Origin: Polydactylus sextarius
Lineage: Eukaryota > Chordata > Actinopteri > Polynemidae
Reading direction: 5' to 3'
NCBI GenBank assembly: GCA_016801845.1
Contig: CM028931.1
Location: forward strand, 8,940,587 to 9,004,586
Length of the DNA stretch: 64,000 nucleotides
The notes under the pieces are model-generated. The model saw only the letters and a program-made list of their open reading frames with translations, searched no databases and was not told where the DNA came from. Shown here in pieces: positions 23,423 through 32,764 of this stretch; the first letter of the stretch is position 1, and every line of letters begins with the position of its first letter. The position numbers were made by a program, and so were the translations under genes.

Positions 23423-26400
23423 ATAGAGAGTGAGAGGGAAGGGAGGGAGGAAACCCCTTCGTCTCATTTTTCTCATTTTATTTCCACTTCTGACACGAGC
23501 ACATTTTGAAGAGGGTAATTTATTTATCCGGTGCTCTTGCTCCTCTCTGTACTGCTCCTTCACTTTATATGATATCTTAAATTCAAGCTTTGATTAAATA
23601 TTATCAATTTTTTAACCCCACCCTCCAAAAAAGCACCAAAGCAGAGCGTTGTAATGTCTTCAAAGACGAAGTGTAAACAATATATCGAACTGATAAGGAC
23701 CTGCTGATCGAAGCCAGGTCAGCTATTCTGGATCATAGTACGCAGCTCTGCCAGATCTGTAACTATACATTTTCATAACCTACACACCCGCATGCTCTTA
23801 CATACTTAGGAGGAAGAGGGAAAGATGCCAAGTTGGCAGCGGCGGCGCTAAGTAATCAGTACGCACAGCTGCCGCCTCAACTTTTATTTTTTTATTTTCC
23901 AATTTTTGCAAAATGTCACATCATGGTGGAAAAGATAAAAACACAGACGAGGCGTATTAAAAAACGGATGTTTTGGAGACGAAGCGCCGACGTTTTATTT
24001 TGGACAAATATGCGAACATGTGCGGTTGATTTTTCAACAATTAATCAAAAATCAAAATAATATTTCTTTTTTTTTTTTTTTTTTTTAACAATTAAAGCTG
24101 TTATGTTGATTGTTGTTAGAAATGTCGGTCCGAATTATCTGTGAAAATAAGTTTTAGTTTGAAAAAAAAAATTGTTTCATATATATTTCCATATGCGTGT
24201 CATCTTGAATGCTACCACTAGGGGGGGCCCTAAAACCGACACTGCTGCTTTAAAGCTGCACTTTATGATATTTTTTTTAAACACGTTTTAATTTGGAGAA
24301 ACAAAACCCAACAAGCAAAAATTCCTGTCACTCCCGGAATTTCCACATTGGATTTGTTGCGTTTTTTTTATTTATTTTTTTTCCGTGTGTCATTTTAGAC
24401 GCTACCACCAGAGGGCGCTAACACAGACACTGCGGCTTTAAAGCTGCAGTTTACGAAGTTTTCGTTTACAGAAAACTTTGTTCTCAATACTCCTAGATTG
24501 GATTAGTGGTAATTTATTTATATATTTTAATTTTTTTATGATTTTCATCTGCGTGTCATCTTAAACGCGACCACTAGAGGTCACTAAAACTGACACAAAA
24601 AACACATTTTTATGATTAAATGCGTGTCATCTTGAATGCTACCACTAGGGGGCGCTAAAACCGACACTGCTGCTTTAAAGCTGCACTTTATGATATTTTT
24701 TTTAAACACGTTTTAATTTGGAGAAACAAAACCCAACAAGCAAAAATTCCTGTCGCTCCCGGAATTTCCACATTGGATTTGTTGCGATTTTTTTATTTAT
24801 TTTTTTTCCGTCCGTGTGTCATTTTACACGCTACCACCAGAGGGCGCTAACACCGACACTGCGGCTTTAAAGCTGCAGTTTACGAAGTTTTCGTTTACAG
24901 AAAACTTTGTTCTCAATACTCCTAGATTGTATTAGTGGCTATTTTTTTTTTTTTTTATGATTTCCATCTGCGTGTCATCTTAAACGCGACCACTAGAGGG
25001 CACTAAAACTGACACAAAAAAACATTTTTATGATTAAATACAACTAATTCCTTTTTATACTGCCAGGTTGGATATGTGACGATTTTCTTTTTTTATAATT
25101 TACATTTGCACGTCATTTTAGGTGTTACCACTAGGGGGCAGTGAAACCGACACTGCGGCTTTAAAGCTGCGCGTTACAATTTTTCCGTTACCAATTGTTT
25201 ACATTTCCTCGCTTTAACAAACCCTCAATGAAACAACCCACAACTCTTCGCCTCTAATCAGCCGTACAGATTTTTTTTAGCGTTTTATCTTTTCGCAACC
25301 CGTAACCGGACGTTTTCAGCCGAACAGCTGATAAATCCAGCGCGCGCTGTTTTGCCGACAGCAAAACTAACAGACGCACGAAGTTAGTTAAGCGGAAGGT
25401 GAAACGTAAAGCAGCATTTAGCAGCTTCAGGAGTCGGAGAGAGAGAGAAGTGATGATAAGATGATGTGTAAAGTGGCTTCATGTTTCCACATCACAAATA
25501 AGATAATATGTTGGTGTTGTGTTCACAGCTCGTCGCGCTGCCCCCGAGTGACAAAGGAAGTCGATTACTGAAAGTTTAAAGGTGTTTTATGGGAAATATA
25601 GCCACTAATATGAGCAATAAACTGCCAGGGGGGTTAATTAAAGCTGAGTTTTAAAGGATGAATGAATTATTTAAAAGTGATGGTTGTGGTTAAGATGTGG
25701 TTTAGGTAGAAAACCTACTGTCAGACCTTTCGGTGTGAACGATCCTCACTAATCACGAGGACTGTGTTCGCTTCCTTTCACAGCTCGGTGGTGTCACCAA
25801 CACTAGGTCCCAGCTCTGACCCCCACCCACTTTCTTCTGAACTTCCCGCTTCTCCTCTTCACCACACTAACCCCTTCTTTGACTCGCAGACTACGCCTCC
25901 TCCCGTCTCCCCGCGCAACCCTTTCTTCTCTCTCCTCAATCGCAACCCTTTCTACGAGGACATGTTAACACCTCCGCCCTCGAAACCTTCACCGCCTCCT
26001 CTGCCTTATCTCTCCAGCGCCCGGCCTCCGATATCTCAGCTCTTCCCGCAGTCGAACCACCATAACCCCGTCCTGACCCGCGTCGACTCCATCGCCGACG
26101 CTTCCAAACGTCCTCTTCCTCCTGCGCCTTTAAGCAAGAAGTCGCCCAACCCTTTTACGTCCGCCGGGGAGCCCGAGTCCGAGTGGGACGAGTCTTTTGA
26201 AGCATTCGCAGCTGGCAGGCTGCAGTCTCCCGAAGAAGCGGCCGCGCTTCCCCGTCACCATCAACCCTGCAGGAAAGTCGCATTCGAAGCTCATAAAGCC
26301 GCGGATCACGTGACCAATGCTAACTCGCATCACCCGGACGCGTTCTCCCCGCAGCTTCTCGAAACGATCCCAGAGCACAGAGGCTCCGACGGTGACAACG

Positions 26401-28494
26401 TAGCTTTTAGCACTAACCTGACTAACAGCAAAACTAGCACGAACGATTTCACTACGTCTACGCAGCTCAGCAATAACAACAACAGCGGCAGCTCACCAGA
26501 TCCCGGCTCCTCGGGTCTCGGCAGCTCAGCCGACGAGGATTTCCTCTCGTGTCTTTCTTCTTACTCCGACAAATTCTCCGCATCCTCCTCCTTGGAGGAA
26601 ACCGAGACGCAGCACTTTGAAAGCATCATCCCAGTTTTGAGCTTTGAGAAACCATCCGAATCGGCCGAGGCTAAAAGTTCAAAGCGGTGTGAATCCGACA
26701 GGTCGAATGATAAAGAACAGACGCTAAATATTCCTAAAATCGCACAACCAAAACAGATTTATGATGAAACTAGAGAGAAAAGCGCTACAGTCGAGATCAG
26801 TGATGTCTCAGTGAGTAATAAAACAGATGTGAAGGCTCCAGATGAGGAGTTCTCCTCCACAGACCCTTCTTTATTCATCACCACCTCCTCCCCTGGCGTA
26901 GGAGGAGGCCAGGATGTTGCACCACATCCTCAGGTGATGTTCGAGGCGTTGGGGGATTTTCTCAACGTCAGCGTCCTGCAAAACAGCCTGGACGTCAGCT
27001 CGGAGTCGCAGGATTATCAAACTTGCGAGTCTCTACCGTCGGAGCCGGACGAGACGCTGCACTCGGCGACCTCGACGCTCCGTCGTATCCAGACGAGCCT
27101 TCGGGAAGATTCTTCAGGAGACTCTGATCTCCGGGTACCTCCTGCAGCACTAACAGACTCTAACACGAGCTTTAGCGAAGGCGCAGACGGCGTCGTCTCA
27201 GGTAACGAGTTCACAAAACGCCCTCAGGCCCAGTCTGCTCCGCTCTACCGCTCCCAGTCCGAGGGCACCCTGACCCCAGACTTCGAGGAACTCCTCATCC
27301 CCTCCTTCGGGAGCGACCCGGGCGCCATCTCCCGAGACTCGTCTCTGTCCGGCCCGGCTCCCGACCTGCTTTGTTTCACCTCCTTTGCTCCTTCTCTAAC
27401 ACCCGAAGGTGGTAGCTTCCCAGCTGTAGCTCTGTGTTCCTCCCCTCTCCTTCTTGCCAACGCTTCGGCGACTTCGGAGGATACGCGCACGCCGCATTCG
27501 CCGCAGCAGCCGCAGCCGCAGCCGCAGCCGCAGTCGCAGTCGCAGGCAGCCGATCAGCAGAACAGGTGAGGTTGCAAAAAAAAAAAAAAAAAAAGGTGGT
27601 GGACAGGAAGCACTTTGATCTGAACTTCCAGAAATTTCTCTCCTGTCGTCATCTTAAATCTCTCCTCCGCTGCCGCCCACCGCTTTTCTTCTGTGCCTCC
27701 AACTCTCGAGAGGTTTCTGCTTTTGTGGTGTGACACACACACACACACTAAAACACACACACACTGGTGTTAACAGGACTCATCTGCAGGTGTCTTGTGT
27801 GTGTGTGTCCTGGCTCTGTGGAAACAGCCTCAGGCCAATTAGCAGTTATTATTTTGCCCCGATTCTTACCACACACACACACACACAAACACACCTCCCC
27901 ACAGGAGCAGCCACGTTCTCACACAGCCACACACTCATTTTCCCCCCAAAAAAAACAACAGAAACGAGGCTTCATGCGACAATGCAAACAAGGTGTTGTT
28001 GTGTCACTGAGAGCATTTCCTTTTCACCTCGGGGTAATAACACATTTAACGCAAAATCCTATCACGTGTCTGGATTTTTTTTGTTTTTTTTGTTGTTTTT
28101 TTTCTCGCGCCGACGCGTGCAATTAAAAATCCTTTTCAGTTTTGAGCTCATTTCATTTCAATTCTCACCAGCGTGTTTTTTTTTTTTTCCCTTTAATGAG
28201 GAGTCTTACACCTGTCTCTAAACTCCAAAATGACGAGTTTTTAACGCAAGAAAAAAAAAAGGGGGCTGATCTTTTCTTCTGGTGTCACCCTGGAGGGTTT
28301 AAAACGTCTGAACACGTTCGTACCTGAGATTAGAACGAAGACGTACGTGTCAACTAACGGCGCTTGTGTGAACGCAAGTGACTGAGCTAAGTAAATAAGT
28401 GAGATGAGATTGATTTCCTTGTAAATGTAGGTCACTGACACAGGAAGCAGGTCTTTCCTGTGTTATTGTTGGACTTGAACTGAACTGAGATGGT

Positions 28495-28532
<38 letters not shown>

Positions 28533-31101
28533 GTGGTGGTTTTGGCAGATAAACAACCAGCAGCTAACAAACAAAACAAAACAAAAACAAAAAAAGGAAA
28601 ATAAATAAATAAAAGCAGAACAAGAAAAATCTTTCTTCTGTCTTCACATGAAAGCTTCCCAAAGGAAAACAAGGGTGCTGGTGTGTGTGATTTTCAGAAT
28701 AAAAGCTCAGTTGTATCCTTTTTTAGGTTTTTTAGTTTTTTAATCTTAACTAAAGAGGCATATTTTCTTTCTTGAGTTGATTCATTTTAAGAATATTTAG
28801 ATCTAAAGAAGTAAAAGGCTCCATCTAAAGTGGAAGAAATACGTCTTTTCTTTACTTTATGTCCATTATAATCATCTGTAGTCGATGAAAAGACAAATAT
28901 CAAAACATTTTCATCCCTTGAAACAAAGCGTTGAGGTGAAAACGTTCCTCTACTTCATCGTTACGCGTCATCAGGATGATTTGACAAGTCTCCATGACGA
29001 CCGAATGACAACAAACAAACAAAGATGGCGTCCACAGACTCATTCGTGTCCATTACATTGGTGACGAGATGCTCGTTTCATCAGAAAAGATCCTGTTATT
29101 AGACGAATGGAAAACGTTAGCAAAGACGACTAGCGGTTGCTAAGCTAACGCTAACGTTAACGAACGCTATTGATTAGCGGTTAGTTAGCGATAAGTTAGA
29201 TTAATAAGTTAAATGTGTTGATTAGTTTGTGAATTAAATCGCTAACTTTTTTGGCAACTGCGTCCTCGCCCTGGTGCATGCTGGGAAATCACCCTTCATC
29301 TAGAAGAGAATAGAGAGGGGGCGGAGCTAAGAGGGAGAAATGGGATTGGCACTTTATTCTGAAAATCACACACTTTACCCACTGCAGACAGATGAACGCA
29401 TGTTTGATTTTATATATTTTGATTCCACATCACGACCTCCAGAGTGACAACCAGACTGGTTCCTTACGTCTCCTGAGGACGTCTCTGTCGCGTCCAGTTA
29501 AGCAGGATTCTTGACCGTTTTCCTTGTTTGTATCTGTCGCTGTCGTGCCCCTCCAGCCCCCACCCAGTGAAGCCCCTGACCACTGCCACGGTGGCGGACG
29601 AGAAGAGGAGCGAGGGCCGGTCAGTGCTGGCCACCGGCCTGGAGAAGCTCAAGTCCACCATCCACCCGGGGAGGAGCAGCCAGCTGAGCGAGCAGGAGAC
29701 AGACAGGAGGAAGGTGAGCTCATAAACCTGGATCATCAAGGTCAAAGGTCACCGTGACCTCAGAGGTCTCGAATGTGACGTGTCAGCTAAGACTTTTTTT
29801 TTTTTTTGCCTCGTGAACTCACGGTTTTAGTAGCTGCAGGTCAAAGGTCGAACGTCGTAAGTTTTTAACGCTAATCGCCGGCACCTGTAACGGTTTAGTG
29901 GCGGTGCTCAAACTACACTCAAACTACAATAACGTTTCTACAATGTCGGAGTTTACTAAAATAAAGAGACACTGGATTACAGATTACTGACATGATGTTA
30001 TCATGATTATGGGAGTTATGACTGATTTAAAATAATCTGTTTTATCCTCACGACCGCCTGGTACTGACGGAACGAAAGATGAACGAACGATTGTTTACGT
30101 GACTTGAATTCATCCAATTTAATATTTTCCATGATGTGGACATTAAAATGTTTCTCTGGTCGTCATTTTAAATTGATGTTATAATTTGATTAAATTTTAT
30201 GCTATTTAATTCATTTTGATTCGACTTTGTTTGATATAATTCTATTTATTGTATTCATATAATTTCATTTGGTATAATTTGATTTTATTTATTTTATCAA
30301 TTTAATTTAATTCGATTTTGATTAATTTAATTTAATTAATTTAATTTAATTTTGTTTAATTTAATTTAAATTAATTTGACTTAACTTTGTTCCGTTGAAT
30401 TTGATTTATTTTATTAATTTAATTTGATTTTGTTTAATTTAATTTTATTTGTTTTATTAATTTAATTGAATTTTGTTTAATTTAATTTAAAATAATTTGA
30501 CTTAATTTTGTTCCGTTGAATTTTATTTATTTTATTAATTTAATTAAATTTGATTTTGTTTAATTTAATTTTATTTGTTTTATTAATTTATTAATTTTAT
30601 TTTAATTTAAATTAATTTGATTTAATTTTGCTCCCTTGAATTTAATTTATTTTATCGATTGAATTTTGTTTAATTTAATTTAATTTAATTTATTTTGATT
30701 TAACGCGACACCATTAAATATCAATCTGGTCGTGTTTTCTTAATTTACAACTAAAATGATGTGGTTTGTGGTTCACCACAGCTCCGCCTACGACATTAAC
30801 CGACACTCGATCCCTGCTCTGTTTTCCTCCTTGGCTCCTTCAGTCTCTGACGGAGGGCGCCGGCTCCTACTACCACCTGAACCACAGCGAACTGGTCGCC
30901 CTGCTGGTGCAGCGGGAGGCGGAGCTGGAGCGCCAGAAGGCGGAGTTCGAGCGCCAGAGGGTTTTGCTGGCGAAGCGCGAGGTGGAGCTGAAGAGGCTGA
31001 AGCCGCAGGTCAGAGATCTGGAGGACTACATTGACACGCTGCTGGTTCGCATCATGGAGCAGAAGCCCACTCTGCTGCAAGTCCGCTCCAAGTTCAAGTG
31101 A
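5735..31101 (+). CDS. rab11fip5: Rab11 family-interacting protein 5 (Rip11/Gaf-1 type), whole coding span, 6 exons
   Basis: Class I Rab11-FIP. In the family, the C2 domain binds endosomal or plasma-membrane lipids and the C-terminal coiled coil binds Rab11-GTP to drive recycling-endosome traffic. Coding exons are 5735-6111, 19187-19698, 21533-22160, 25784-27565, 29557-29713 and 30844-31101. They join in phase to 3714 nt, or 1237 aa plus stop. Seen: a C2 domain at about residues 12-135; a Ser-rich acidic/basic linker; LCVNGSHAY and SPHPVKPL, which match human FIP5 as I remember it and set it apart from FIP1 and FIP2; four NPF motifs at 535, 551, 560 and 628; and a terminal Rab-binding domain with LEDYIDTLLVRIME near 1211-1224. 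The start is 5735 because it gives the family N-terminus and no in-frame ATG lies upstream. At 1237 aa it is about twice the common 653-aa human form, because exon 4 is included here. The sfxn5 and emx1 neighbours support FIP5. The a or b teleost paralogue is unresolved. Confidence 0.93.
8145..8372 (+). repeat. dispersed repeat, copy A
   Basis: Shares TCATAGTTATGGTTTAAC, GGTGAAG, CTTTTGTCTTGACTGTGG, GTTTTGGAGTT and ACTTTGACAAAATTGGGCC, in the same order and orientation, with 13173-13369. Copy B lacks about 30 bp of copy A. Family not recognised. Confidence 0.65.
13173..13369 (+). repeat. dispersed repeat, copy B
   Basis: Second copy of the element at 8145-8372, in the same orientation and about 5 kb downstream inside the same intron. 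No coding capacity. Confidence 0.65.
14892..14927 (+). repeat. (CTG)12 microsatellite
   Basis: Twelve uninterrupted CTG units in rab11fip5 intron 1, followed by CTTTT. Confidence 0.95.
15383..15412 (+). repeat. (CAG)10 microsatellite
   Basis: Ten uninterrupted CAG units, complementary to the CTG tract 455 bp upstream in the same intron. Confidence 0.95.
16143..16960 (+). repeat. dispersed repeat copy, interrupted by a LINE tail
   Basis: Matches the reverse complement of 28908-29351 along its length: GCCAATCNCATTTCTCCC, TAGCTCCGCCCCCTC, TTCTAGATGAAGGGTGA, TTTCCCAGCATGCACCAGG, AACAGGATCTTTTC, CATCTTTGTTTGTTTG and GAACGTTTTCACCTCAACGC. A non-LTR tail at 16415-16637 interrupts it. Confidence 0.75.
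16415..16637 (-). mobile_element. 3' end of a teleost non-LTR retrotransposon (LINE)
   Basis: Begins with a CCATCCATCCATCCA run and TTTTCTACC. It continues through TTCACACTCACATCCACACC, GCATGTTTTTAGCGGTGGG, GGAGAACATACAAACTCCAC and ACCCAGGACCTTCTAGC. This matches a very common fish LINE 3' tail. The repeat end lies at the left, so I infer minus orientation. Heavily 5'-truncated, without ORF sequence. Confidence 0.7.
19187..19698 (+). CDS. rab11fip5: rab11fip5 coding exon 2
   Basis: The acceptor tcgcag precedes GTGGTACAG. The first base completes Glu126, then WYRLNSKTGKKEKERG, the end of the C2 region. QFTRNNMTASMYDL and FSKLKERMKGK follow, a segment shared by class I FIPs, then a Ser-rich acidic linker. 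Ends AGCCCAG|GTGAGA in phase 1. Intron 1 upstream is 13 kb. Confidence 0.93.
19699..21532 (+). other. rab11fip5: rab11fip5 intron 2, no gene
   Basis: Contains an 87-codon minus-strand open frame (20460-20723) that looks repeat-derived and has no recognisable domain, plus a poly(T) run near 21223. The acceptor is preceded by a long TTTCTTTC/TTTTG pyrimidine tract. Confidence 0.5.
21533..22160 (+). CDS. rab11fip5: rab11fip5 coding exon 3
   Basis: Begins after a long pyrimidine tract and TTTTTCAG. Encodes EHTANTSPKSSSLKC, LCVNGSHAYK and a low-complexity linker with a Glu run, ending KGWFGSKESHSKP. Human FIP5 has comparable LCVNGSH and SSWFG-type segments as I recall it. Ends CCCAG|GTGAGT in phase 2. 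Confidence 0.92.
24194..24620 (+). repeat. tandem duplication, unit 1 (427 bp)
   Basis: Begins TGCGTGTCATCTTGAATGCT and ends TTTTTATGATTAAA. Followed head-to-tail by a near-identical unit at 24621-25038. Each unit holds three related subrepeats of the plan CGTGTCATNTT, CCACNAGRGGGC, CGACACTG, CTTTAAAGCTGCA. Confidence 0.85.
24215..25142 (+). promoter_or_regulatory. array of seven CTCF-consensus-like motifs, all on the plus strand
   Basis: The published CTCF core is CCASYAGRKGGCRSY. Full matches lie at 24405-24419, 24642-24656, 24834-24848, 24990-25004 and 25128-25142. Near matches start at 24215 and 24571, each with one core mismatch. All share one orientation. Occupancy is inference. Confidence 0.5.
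24621..25038 (+). repeat. tandem duplication, unit 2 (418 bp)
   Basis: Near-identical to 24194-24620, with small differences such as CTCCCGGAATT retained and length changes confined mostly to poly(T) tracts. A further partial subrepeat follows at about 25104-25190. Confidence 0.85.
25784..27565 (+). CDS. rab11fip5: rab11fip5 coding exon 4, large NPF-rich cassette exon
   Basis: 1782 nt, exactly 594 codons, phase 2 at both ends, so its inclusion or skipping keeps the frame. It encodes residues 506-1099: a Pro/Ser-rich region with NPFF, NPFF, NPFY and NPF at 535, 551, 560 and 628, then an acidic-aromatic stretch (EWDESFEAFAAG) and long Ser/Thr-rich disordered sequence ending in alternating Gln-Pro. 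In other FIPs, NPF motifs bind EH-domain proteins such as EHD1. Acceptor is TTTCACAG, donor AACAG|GTGAGG. Confidence 0.9.
28497..28526 (+). repeat. (CTG)10 microsatellite
   Basis: Ten CTG units followed by GTGCTGGTGGTGG in rab11fip5 intron 4. Confidence 0.9.
28908..29351 (-). repeat. dispersed repeat, inverted copy of 16143-16960 without the LINE insertion
   Basis: Collinear in reverse complement with 16143-16960, for example GCGTTGAGGTGAAAACGTTC and GGTGCATGCTGGGAAATC. It lacks the 220-bp LINE tail and so preserves the empty-site structure. Ends in GGGGGCGGAGCTAAGAGGGA. Confidence 0.75.
29557..29713 (+). CDS. rab11fip5: rab11fip5 coding exon 5
   Basis: Acceptor CCCCTCCAG. Encodes S|PHPVKPLTTATVADEKRSEG and GLEKLKSTIHPGR, matching the PSPHPVKPL and GLEKLK region of human FIP5. 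The donor is AAG|GTGAGC in phase 0. A DR1 and palindromic AGGTCA cluster lies 26 bp past the donor. Confidence 0.92.
29739..29760. promoter_or_regulatory. nuclear-receptor-type motif cluster (DR1 plus ERE-like palindrome)
   Basis: AGGTCAAAGGTCA at 29739-29751 is a DR1. The overlapping GGTCACCGTGACC at 29747-29759 is a perfect GGTCAnnnTGACC palindrome. A similar AGGTCA cluster at 22616-22650 in intron 3 suggests both came from a dispersed repeat. Confidence 0.35.
30280..30705. repeat. AT-rich tandem repeat, period about 118 bp
   Basis: The phrase TTTTGTTCCGTTGAATTTNA and variants recurs near 30385, 30504 and 30627, separated by TTTAATTTAATT/TTTTATTAATTT blocks. Confidence 0.65.
30844..31101 (+). 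CDS. rab11fip5: rab11fip5 coding exon 6 (Rab11-binding domain)
   Basis: Acceptor CCTTCAG. Encodes YYHLNHSELVALLVQREAE, a charged coiled coil, and LEDYIDTLLVRIMEQKPTLL, the hallmark FIP Rab11-binding domain, ending VRSKFK and TGA. The heptad region before LEDYID looks longer than in mammalian FIP5. Confidence 0.94.
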   Translation, partial: SLTEGAGSYYHLNHSELVALLVQREAELERQKAEFERQRVLLAKREVELKRLKPQVRDLEDYIDTLLVRIMEQKPTLLQVRSKFK

Positions 31102-32758
31102 CGACGGCGACGGAGGTGGTGGTGGTGGTGGTGGTGGTGGTGGGGGGAAGGGTAGGGGGTTCGGTTCAGTCCTCATCTTCACTCTAACCTCCACAACAGC
31201 TCTTTAGTCTTTTCACTGCTATGCTGTCCTTTTTGATACGAATATCCAGGCACTGGGCGGCGGAGGGGGGCGGTGTTTTCCAGTCGGCATGCTTTACTGT
31301 TCTGAAACACGTTCTCGTCGACAGGTTCGGTTCTGAATGTAGCGGGTCCTCAGGTTGTTTTCAGGTTTTCACAGAGTGAGTGAGCCCACTGGGTCCGTTT
31401 GTTTTTCTTTTTTATTATTATTTTTCTGGTGGAACGAAGGGGGTGTCCTCGTTGTTAGAAACACTTGATTCCTCCTCTCCTCACCCCCCCCCCACACGTC
31501 GTCACTTCGTATCACCTCATCGCAAGAAGACGTCCCAAGAAGTTGTAGACGCTTCGGATCCGGAACGACGTCCCACTTCCTTCTTCCTTCCTCGCTCAGT
31601 ATTTCAAAATAAAACACGCGCGCGTGCTCACTTGTGTAGATGTTTGAAGGAACCGCTCTGGTTGATGGACACGTTTTAGTCCGTTAACTGGAGATTTGTT
31701 GCAGCACTTTCACCTTTTTTTTTTTTTTTTTTTTCCAAAGCGACGATCGGTTTCACTTTATTTCGTCGCTGCGTGAAAATCAAGCTGCAGACTTGAGAGC
31801 AACGGCCGCTTAAATCCGACAATCGATGAAGGAAAACGTCAGAGACGAGCGACGATGTCGCCGTTATTTCACATTATGTCCGAGCGATAGTTCGGACTTT
31901 TGCTTTTTTTTTTTTTTTTTGTTTTAACAAAAACAACAACAACTCTGAAACAACCACCACGACAGTAACAAATTGTGAACAAATGAAGAAGTAAATGAAA
32001 GTTTCACGTTTCAGGCGCAGCTGAAATCTGAATCGTTCGTTCTGTGAAATTCAAAAACAAAACTGATCGATTGAATAAATGGCATCGATCGTGTGTTAAT
32101 CCACCGGGGTGTTTTTTGCGTCGCGCGTTTGTTACGTTTGTTCCGGGAATCGACGCTCTTATTGTACAAAAAAACAAAAAAAACAAACAAAAACGTTCCC
32201 CTGATGGAAAATATTAAACTCCGATGACAAAACTGGTCTCGTGCACATGACTTGGGAACGGTTTGTAGCTGATGAATGTTCAAAAGTGTTCTTAGCCAGC
32301 AAGCGAATGGGGTTTCTTTTTTTATTTTTAATATTATTCCCTTCCCACGATAAAGTGCTTATAAGTTTTGCTCCGTTTCTCTTCCTTTTCTTTCCGTTTC
32401 ACGAGTAACGCTCAGCCACATAAGCTAACTGATTGTCGTATAGGTGTGTGTGTGTGTGTGGGGGGTCAAAGGTGAAGACGGTGTCACTCGGTATCCGAAC
32501 AGTATCAAGATGAGCCATCGCAGCTTCTCTGATCTCGTTGCTTTCTGCCTTTTTTTTTTTTTTTGTTTATTGTTTTCTTTTTGTTATTTTCTTCTTCTTC
32601 TTCTACTCCTCACTGTATGAAACTCCACCGCGCTGACAACATGCCTGCGACGTGCCGGTACTTGACTCCCCCCCCGCTCCCTTTTCGGCGTGTCTCGCGT
32701 GTCACATCCCACCTCCGCTGGATCACGCACGCATCGCGCTACCGCTTTTCAGGTGTTT

Positions 32759-32764
32759 AATAAA
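32759..32764 (+). terminator. rab11fip5: candidate proximal polyadenylation signal of rab11fip5
   Basis: AATAAA in GTTTAATAAAGGG, about 1.66 kb past the stop codon. The downstream GT element is weaker than at the distal site. Confidence 0.3.

Larger units (their letters stand above)
22161..25783 (+). other. rab11fip5: rab11fip5 intron 3, with tandem CTCF-like array
   Basis: Contains an AGGTCA cluster at 22616-22650, poly(T) runs, a (GT)n run near 23390-23420, and the tandem array at 24194-25190. No coding sequence is seen outside the flanking exons. Confidence 0.6.
27566..29556 (+). other. rab11fip5: rab11fip5 intron 4
   Basis: Holds AC dinucleotide runs near 27734 and 27870, poly(T) tracts, a CTG tract, and an inverted dispersed repeat at 28908-29351. 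No gene seen. Confidence 0.6.
29714..30843 (+). other. rab11fip5: rab11fip5 intron 5
   Basis: Mostly AT-rich. The 3' half is a TTTAATTTAATT-type satellite. No gene. Confidence 0.6.
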
